Shown here one piece after another: positions 56,216 through 64,000 of a stretch of 64,000 bases of DNA (positions are counted from its first letter, which is position 1; each line of letters starts with the position of its first letter). The stretch lies in assembly GCF_910589235.1 (NCBI RefSeq), contig NW_025813595.1:1798001-1862000 (forward strand). The letters run 5' to 3'. Both the position numbers and the translations under genes were made by a program. The DNA is from Vespa crabro (taxonomy: Eukaryota; Arthropoda; Insecta; Hymenoptera; Vespidae). The notes under the pieces were generated by a model. It saw only the letters and a list, made by a program, of their open reading frames with translations. It had not been told where the DNA came from and made no database searches.

Positions 56216-56250
56216 TCGCCTTTAATAACTACAATAAAAATAATAACGAT
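54700..56250 (+). repeat. Block 10, second copy
   Basis: Collinear with 17.93-19.4 kb through the ATATATTAAAGTTAGTAAGG word (near 54738), TTAATGTTAAGAATGATAAT (54961), AATAGTGTTAACAATTGTAA (near 55649) and GATGCCATCG (55981). Word A is found just downstream at 56248. Confidence 0.8.
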
Positions 56251-56399
56251 ATGGTATTAACGATAATAACAACAATAATAATAGTAGTAATAATAGTAGT
56301 AATAATAATAATGATTAAAACGATTATAACGACAATGAAAATAATAATAATAAAGATAATAAAGATATTAACTAAAATAACGATAATAAAGGTAATTAT

Positions 56400-56454
56400 A
56401 ATAACAATAATATCAATAATAACGTTAATAGCGATTAAAAAGATAATAAGGACA

Positions 56455-56505
<51 letters not shown>

Positions 56506-56724
56506 TTAATGATTACAACGAAAATAATGATAATAATGGTAATAATACCAATAATTACAATAATGACGATAAAAAAGATAATGATGATAATTACGATAAT
56601 AGCACTTATAATAACAACGATAATAACGATAATAATAATAATAGTAACAATAATATTCCCCACAATAATAACAATAATAATGGTAATGATAAGAATAATA
56701 TTAATTATAATAACGATAATAATA

Positions 56725-56766
<42 letters not shown>

Positions 56767-56885
56767 TTAATAATAATAATAATAATAACAATAATAACAA
56801 TAGAAACGATTATGATAAGAATAATATTAATAATAATAACGATAATAATGATAATAACGATTATAACTATAATAATGATAATAAT
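56400..56885 (+). repeat. Block 14, second copy, with G word
   Basis: Matches 31.93-32.5 kb: AAGGACAGT, the AAT run, GATTACAACGAAAATAATGA, ATTCCCCACAATAATAAC (56655) and the G word GATTATGATAAGAATAATAT (near 56809). Confidence 0.75.
56457..56504 (+). repeat. (AAT)16 microsatellite
   Basis: Pure AAT with the same left flank as the (AAT)18 run at 31977. Confidence 0.9.
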
Positions 56886-57560
56886 AATAATAATTAAAAC
56901 GATAATAACGATATTAACATAATAAAAATAAAGAGAATATCGAAAATAAGGGTAATAATTATAAAATTTATAACGATTAAAACGACAAATTATGATAAAT
57001 GTAATAACAATTATAACGATAATAACGACTATAACCATAATAACGATAATAAGCAAAAGAACAACAGTAGTAACGATAATTACGATAATAATGGTATTAA
57101 CAATAGTAATAATATCATAAATAACAATAATAAAGATAATAACGGTATTAATAATAGTAACGATAATAAAAATAATAATATCAACAATTATAACGATAAG
57201 GACATAAATAATAATAACGGTAATGACGATAAAAAAAATGTTAATTGCGATAATAATTATAAAAATAATAATGATAATAAACATAATTACGCTAATAAAG
57301 GTAGTAATAAAAATAATAATAATAATAACAATAATAACGATTATATCGATACAAACGATAATAACCATAATATTAAGAAAAGTAATGATAATAACAATAA
57401 AGACTAAAATATATATAATAACAAAGATAATGATAATAATAACGATAATAAAGAAAATTACGATACTAAATATAATAATAATGATAATGAAGATAATAAT
57501 AATAATAATAACAACAATAATGACGATAATATCGATAATAATTATAACAATAATAACGAT
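56885..57560 (+). repeat. Block 11, second copy
   Basis: Matches 22.08-22.76 kb (AGCAAAAGAACAACAGTAGT at 57052). Only one 177-bp unit is present (GACAAATTATGATAAATG at 56984). Confidence 0.8.
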
Positions 57561-58099
57561 ATAACAATAATAACGGTAATAATAATAACAATATTAACGT
57601 GAAGGATGATACTAACGTAAATAATAATATTATTCTTAAAGATAATAACGATAATAACGCAAATAGTAATCGAAATAGTATCAATAATAACACAAATATT
57701 GATAATAACTATAATATCGATAAAATATTAAAGTTAATAACGACAGAACAGATAATAATTACGATAATAACGATAATAATAATAGTAATAACAACGATAA
57801 TAACAATAATAACGTTAACAGCGGTAATAATAATAATAATAATATTAAAAAAATCGACAATAACGATACTTACGATAATAATAGTAGTAATAAAAGAACT
57901 AAAGTCAATTATAACGTTAATAATGATAATGATGATAATAATGATATTAAAAGCAATAGTATCAACAATAATAAAGGTAATTACCTAAATAAAAACAAAC
58001 AGTAATAACATTCATAACAAAAAAACCATAATAACGACAATAATAATATCAATAATAACTTTAATAATAATAACAATAATAACGCTAATAATAATAATG

Positions 58100-58139
<40 letters not shown>

Positions 58140-59690
58140 TAGTAATGATAATAACGAAAATAATAGTTGTAATAATAACACTAATCAAAATAATAAAGGT
58201 AATAACGATATTAATAATAATAATATTAACACTAATAAAGATAATTTCGATAATAATATTTTTAACAATAATAACGATAATGAGGACAGTCACAATAATA
58301 ACGATTATAATGACGATAATAACGGTAATAACGAAAATATTATCGACAATAACGATAATAATAATAATAATAATGTTGATAATAACAATAATAGCGATAA
58401 TAATGAAAATAATTACAATAATAATAACAAAAAAAAAGATAATAATAAAAACAATATGAACGATAATAATGATAAATCGATAATATCGATATTAATAATT
58501 ACAATAATAACAATAACAACGATAATAATATAATATCAAAAACAATAATAAGGATAATAACGGAAATAAAGGTAATAATAGTAAATATAATAACGATAAC
58601 AACGATAATAATTATATTATCTATTATAAAAATAACAATAATAAGGATAATACCGAAAATAAAGATAATAATAATAATTATATTAACTATGACAATGATA
58701 ATAACTATTATATCGATAATAATAATAGTAAGAATAATAATAATAATAAAACGAAAAAAGATAATAACGAAAATTTTAATAACAATAGTAACGTTAATAA
58801 AGATAATAATAGTAATAATAAAAACAAAATTTACGATAATAACGATAAGATTGATTATAATAATAATAATAATACCTATAATCACGATAATATAGATAAT
58901 AATAATAATAAAAGCATAGTATAATAACGATAATAATAAAATAAACATAATAACGATATTAACGATTACAGCGGTAATAACGATAATAATAATATATATA
59001 ATAACAATAATAATGATATTAATAATAATAACAATAATAAAGATAATGACGATAATAACGATAATAACGATAATATTGATGATAATATCGATAGTAACGA
59101 TATCAAAGATAATAACGATAATAATAATAATTATAATAACGATTGTAGCAATAATAATACTAACAATTATATGGATAATATCGATAATAATAATAATAAT
59201 AATAACGATAATAATTATAATAACGATAATAAAGGAAGTAGTAATAGTAATAATAACATTAATAACACCAATAACGATAATAAATATAATAATTATGATA
59301 ATATCGATGATAATAATAATAGTAACGATAATAGCGATAATAACGGCAATAGTAATAATAATAATAACAACGATTATAACGATAATAGTGATATATACAG
59401 TAGGAATAATAACAATAAAAACAATAATAACAATAATAACGATAATAACGAAACTAATAACAATAATAATAATATTGCTTATAAAGCTATAAACGATAAT
59501 GACAATAATAATAATAAAACCAATAAAGATAATAACGATAATAATTATTATACTAATAAGTATAATAACGAAAATAATAATACAAACGATAATAATACTA
59601 ATGATTATAACCATAATAACGATAACAACGATAATAATAAGAACATTAATAACGATAATAACGTTAATAAAAGCAATAGCAATATTAATA
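57560..59690 (+). repeat. Plain degenerate satellite
   Basis: No gene. It contains a pure (AAT)12 run at 58102-58137 and gives rise to a very long minus-strand open frame made only of Ile/Val/Phe/Asn. Off-pattern words GAAGGATGATACTAACGTAA near 57601 and ACCTAAATAAAAACAAACAG near 57983 have no recognised partner. Confidence 0.5.
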
Positions 59691-60060
59691 ATAACGATAA
59701 TAACGATTATAATGATAATAAAAATAATAAGAATAAAGTCAATAACGATCCTAACGACAATAATGATGATAATAATAACAATTATAAAGAAAATAACGAT
59801 AATAACGTTTATAACTATTTTTAGAATATTAATAATATTATCGATAATAACGATAATACCGAAAATAATAATAATAAATATAACAATAATAATCATAACA
59901 ATAATAACGACAATAAGGATAATAACAATATCATCGATAATAATAATTACAATAATGATGATAATAACTATAGTAATCATAATAATAATAATGATATCAA
60001 CGATAATGAAGATGAAAACGATTATAATAATAATCATAATAACGATAATAACGATAAGAG
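59690..60060 (+). repeat. Block 12, second copy
   Basis: Matches 25.44-26.03 kb through GATCCTAACG (59747) and AATGAAGATGAAAAC (60005). Within the match, the other copy's AACGATGAT reads AATGATGAT here. Confidence 0.75.
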
Positions 60061-62040
60061 TATTAATAACTGTAACGATAATAGCGATAATAACGATAAT
60101 AATAATGACGATAATAGCTATAATAATAATAATAATGGTAATAATAATAATAATAACAATGATTACGATGATAGCGATTATAATAATAATAATAATAATA
60201 ATAACTATAATATCTATAATAACGATACTAAATGTAACAATAATAATAATAATAACGATAATATCTATAATAACGATTCTAAAAATAACAATAATAAAAA
60301 AAATAATAGAAATAACGATTATGATGATATTTAATATTACATTAAAGACGATAATTATGATAATTACGATAATAATGAAAAGAATATAAACAATAACAAT
60401 AATGACGAAAAATTATAATAACGGTAATAAAAATTATAATAACGATACCAACGATAAAATGGAAAGTATCTACAATAACAGTAATATTAATAACGTTAAA
60501 AACAATAATAAAGTTAATAACGATAATAATAGTAAGAACAATAACAATAATAACGATAATAATAACAAAAATAATAACGATAAGAACGATAATAACCATA
60601 ATAATAATAATATTGTTAACAAAGATAATAACGATATTAACGATATTAACGAAAATAATAAAAACAATATTAACGAAAATACAGATAATAAAGGTAATAA
60701 CGATAATAATAATAATAATAACAGCAATAATATCTATAATTACGATAATAACGATAATAACGATCATAATGATAATAATAATAGTATTAATAACGATGAT
60801 AACGACATTAACGACAATAATAGTAGTAATAATAACAATAATAACAATAATAACGATAATGATGATAGCGATAATAATAATAACGACAATGATTATAATA
60901 ATAATAACAATTCTAACGATAAAAGCATTAATAATAATAGTAACAGTAATAATAAAAGCAATAATAACCGTAACAAGGAAAATAACAAGTATAATAATAA
61001 CAATAATAACAATAATAGTAATAAAAATAATATCGATAGTAAGAATAATAACTATAATGACGATTATAACGATAATGATAATAACGATAATGACGATGGA
61101 TATAATAACGACAATATCTTTAATAACGGTAATAATAATAATAATAATAATAATAGGGATAATAAAAATATTAACGTTAATAACGATAATAATAAAAGCA
61201 ATTAAAACGGTAATAACAATAATTATGATAATAGCAATAATAATTATAATAGTGATAGCATTAATAACGATATTTACGATAATAATAATAATAACAAAGA
61301 TAATAACATGATTAACTATAATAACGATAACAACGATGATAACGATATAGACGATAATATCTATAAATATAATAACAATATTAACGATAATAAAAATAAT
61401 AATACTAACAAAATAAAGATAATAACGAAATTATCGATAATAACGATAATAATAATAGAAATAATAATAACGATAATAACGATAATAACCATTATAATGA
61501 CAGTAACGTTAATAACGATTATAATCATAACGATAATAATAATAATAAAAATATAGATAACAACGATATTAACGTTAATGACGATAATACTAACAACAAT
61601 AATAAAGATACAAACGATTATAACGATAGGAACGATAATAATATTTATAATAATAATAATAATAACGATAATAACAATAATAATGGAAGTAATAATAACA
61701 ATATTAAGAATAATATATATAATAACGATAATAACGATAATAATATAATTAGCAATAACAGTAATAACAATATTAAGGATAAAAAAAATTTTAACAACAA
61801 TCATAATAAAGATAATAACGATAATAACGCTAGTAACGATAATAAAAGATATATTAATAACAATATTAAGAATAATAATAATAATAACAAAAATAACGAT
61901 ATTAATAACAGTACTAATAACAATAATAACAACAATTTTGCTAATAACGATAATAACGATAATATCGATAATATTAATAACAAAATTAACAATAATATCG
62001 ATAATAATAATAATAATAATAATAACAATAATTACGATAA
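60060..62040 (+). repeat. Plain satellite with one near-identical island
   Basis: No gene. Bases 60720-60777 nearly duplicate 1120-1177. A tandem-like pair, AATATCTATAATAACGATAC and AATATCTATAATAACGATTC, lies near 60210 and 60261. The long Asn/Asp open frame at 60402-61205 is a satellite by-product. Confidence 0.55.
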
Positions 62041-62640
62041 TAACGAAAATAACGATAATAATAAGAAAACTATTGTAACAATAATAACGATTATAACGAT
62101 AATAATATAAACCATAATGAAGGTATAATAATAATATTAACGATAATAACGAAAAATACGATAATAACGGTAATGATAATAACACTAATAACGATAATAA
62201 CGATATTCACGATAATAATAATTACAATTATAACGATAAAATCGACAATAATGATAATAAGGAAAATAATTATAATAATAATAATAATAAAAACGATAAA
62301 AATGATAATAATACTTACAATAATAATGATAATAACAATAATAACATTATAAACGATGATAACGATAATAATAATAACGGTAATGACAATAATAATTATA
62401 ATAGTAATAACGATAATAATTATAATAACGTTAACAATAATAATAATATGACCGGCAATATTAATACTAATAATAATAAAGATAATAGCAAAAATAATAA
62501 TTGCAATAACATTAGTAACCATTATAACGAAAATAACGATAATGACGATGACAATAAAAACGATTATTACGATAATAACGAAAATAATAAAAACAATAGT
62601 ATCGTTAATTGTAATAATCATAATACCGTATAAACGATAA
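62040..62640 (+). repeat. Block 13, second copy
   Basis: Matches 30.15-30.8 kb through AACTATTGTAACAATAATAA, AAACCATAATGAAGGTATAA (62109) and CGATAAAATCGACAATAATG near 62235 and 30616. Confidence 0.7.
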
Positions 62641-63074
62641 TAAATTTAATAATAATGAAAATTATAACGATAATAACGATAATATCGGTATAATTATAAC
62701 AATAATATCGATAATTACGTTATGGGAAATAATAATAATAACAATAATAACGATAATACTAATAACCATAATAAAGATAATAATAATTATAATAATGTCA
62801 ATAATAACGATACTAACGATAAGAACAAAATTAACGATAATAACAAGATTTATAAAAATAATAATATCTATAATAATGATAAGAACGATTTGAACTATAA
62901 TATTAATAACAGTAATAACAATAATAACGTAAATAAGTACAAAAAAATGATTTAAATAAGATATTAACGATAATAAATAGAATAACAGTAATAACGATAA
63001 TTACGACAATAATAATAAAAATAAAAATGAAAATAACGCTAATAGCAATAATAATAATAATAGTAATAATAAAG

Positions 63075-63131
<57 letters not shown>

Positions 63132-64000
63132 TTAATATCGATATTAACAATAATAACGAAAATTATAATATTAATAACAACAATAATAACAATAATAACG
63201 ATAATAATTATAATAATAAATACGATAAAGTCGGTAATATCGATATTAGTATTAACAGTATTAATTATAATATCGATAATAATATTAACAATATTAATGA
63301 TAATATCGATAATAAAAATAACATTATTAACGATAATATCTATAAGCACAATAATAATAATAATAATAGTAATAACGATAATAAAGATAATAATAGTAGC
63401 AATACTAACATTAATAACAATAATAGCGGTAATAAGGTAATTAACGGTAATAACGATAATTTAATTAACCATATTAACAATAATAACGATATTATCGATG
63501 ATAACAATAACCATAATAACGATAATATCGATAATAATAATAATTATAATAACATTAATAACGATAATATCGATAATATCTATAATAATAATAAAGAAAA
63601 TAACGATAATAACGATAATAATAAATACGATATTATCGATAATATCCATAATAATAATAATATTAACGATTATATCGATAAAGAAAAGAACAATAATAAC
63701 AATATTAAAAATAATAACCATATAAGGACAATTACAACATTATTATTAATAACAATAATAACGATAATAAAAATAATAATGATAATAACGATTATAATAA
63801 CAGCGATAATACCGATAATAGTAGTAATAATAAAACGAAAATGACTATGTTTAGGATAATAATAATCACAATAATAGAGAAAAGAACGATATTATATATA
63901 ATAACAATATTAATAATAAAGATAATAACTAAAATAACGATGTAACGATAATAATCACAATAATATTAACAATAATATTAATCATAATAATAATAATAAT
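62640..64000 (+). repeat. Plain satellite to window end
   Basis: No gene. It holds the (AAT)18 run at 63077-63130 and several ATATCGAT-flanked words (from 63239). The array continues to the last base, so its right boundary lies outside the window, as does its left boundary. Confidence 0.6.
63077..63130 (+). repeat. (AAT)18 microsatellite
   Basis: Fifty-four bases of pure AAT between AATAAAGAT and ATTAATATCGATATT. Confidence 0.9.

Larger units (their letters stand above)
1..64000 (+). repeat. Degenerate AATAACGAT / AAT satellite array filling the window
   Basis: The whole window is built from triplets AAT, AAC, GAT and single-base variants of them. Intact tandem copies of AATAACGAT survive in short runs such as 4017-4052 and 37941-37976; elsewhere the array has decayed. 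The strand is polarised: A-rich on plus, so the minus strand reads as ATT, GTT and ATC. Five of six reading frames are open by construction, which yields many long but meaningless open frames of Asn/Asp, Ile/Thr, Ile/Val, Leu/Ser or Tyr/Arg. No conserved domain, start-site context or codon-level constraint is visible in any of them. A non-coding satellite is the best reading; the host is unknown. Confidence 0.93.

Noticed and set aside
58499..60037. Minus-strand open frame of 512 codons resembling a hydrophobic multi-pass membrane protein
   Set aside because: The hydrophobicity comes from ATT, ATC and GTT triplets of the satellite. There is no topology, loop charge pattern or motif, and the frame runs through unrelated paralogous blocks.
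60402..61205. Asn/Asp-rich plus frame of 267 codons, like the low-complexity tracts of some AT-rich protists
   Set aside because: Real Asn-rich proteins contain ordered domains between the tracts. Here there is none, and the same composition appears in this phase throughout the window.
1..64000. tRNA or rRNA genes
   Set aside because: No GC-containing cloverleaf, GTTCGA-type T-arm or conserved rRNA segment was seen on either strand in a read-through. A covariance-model scan would settle it.
1..64000. Mitochondrial or plastid intergenic DNA
   Set aside because: Organelle genomes can be this AT-rich, but a 64-kb stretch without any organelle gene, tRNA or rRNA and with multi-kilobase duplications is not expected.
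1..64000. The window as a pure assembly or sequencing artefact
   Set aside because: Not excluded, but many different off-pattern landmarks recurring in order with independent substitutions and indels are hard to produce by base-calling error or a chimeric read. Raw-read inspection would decide.

Overview
I find no genes in this window. From end to end it is one strongly degenerate, A-rich simple-sequence (satellite-like) array. The commonest intact word is the nonamer AATAACGAT. Most of the rest looks like its derivatives (AATAATGAT, AATAACAAT, AATAATAAT) or like pure AAT runs. By eye about one base in six is G or C, and the plus strand is very A-rich relative to T. I see no rRNA or tRNA, no recognisable protein domain, no CRISPR array, no transposase or integrase, and no convincing promoter or terminator.

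The many long open frames are a property of the repeat. On the plus strand the nonamer reads Asn-Asn-Asp in one frame and Ile-Thr-Ile in a second; only the third frame hits TAA. On the minus strand it reads Ile-Val-Ile, Ser-Leu-Leu and Arg-Tyr-Tyr, so all three frames are open. Five of six frames therefore stay open until an indel shifts the triplet phase, and many open frames visibly switch phase inside. I annotate none of them as a CDS.

The window is nevertheless structured, because rare off-pattern words act as landmarks and recur in order. (1) Region 14.4-26 kb is repeated at 49-60 kb, and 30.2 kb at 62.1 kb, at offsets of about 32 to 37 kb. (2) Region 7.3-12.4 kb is repeated at 37.4-42.5 kb at an offset of about 30 kb. 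(3) Region 1.5-3.0 kb is repeated at 33.1-34.7 kb and 23.6-24.9 kb. (4) Pieces of 3.0-7.0 kb recur, partly reordered, at 27.1-29.5 kb. (5) The first 1.6 kb recurs, with extra sequence inserted, at 51.5-54.6 kb. Short families (called A, B, C, F and G here) recur five to ten times, often as ordered C-B-A units. Local tandem duplications (16, 42, 60, 66, 120, 138, 177 and about 350 bp) and pure (AAT)12-24 runs are superimposed.

Three things do not look like ordinary satellite decay: a 92-bp inverted repeat with perfect 30-nt arms at 26,462-26,553; a 34-bp islet of reversed polarity at 48,144-48,177; and an AT hairpin plus off-pattern motif of about 95 bp, nearly conserved between 16.8 kb and 51.3 kb.

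The organism cannot be named from this. A repetitive, non-coding region of an AT-rich eukaryotic genome (pericentromeric, subtelomeric, or a sex or accessory chromosome) is the most natural reading, since gene-free arrays of this length are not usual in bacteria or archaea. That is inference. All block boundaries are by-eye estimates, good to perhaps 50-100 bp.
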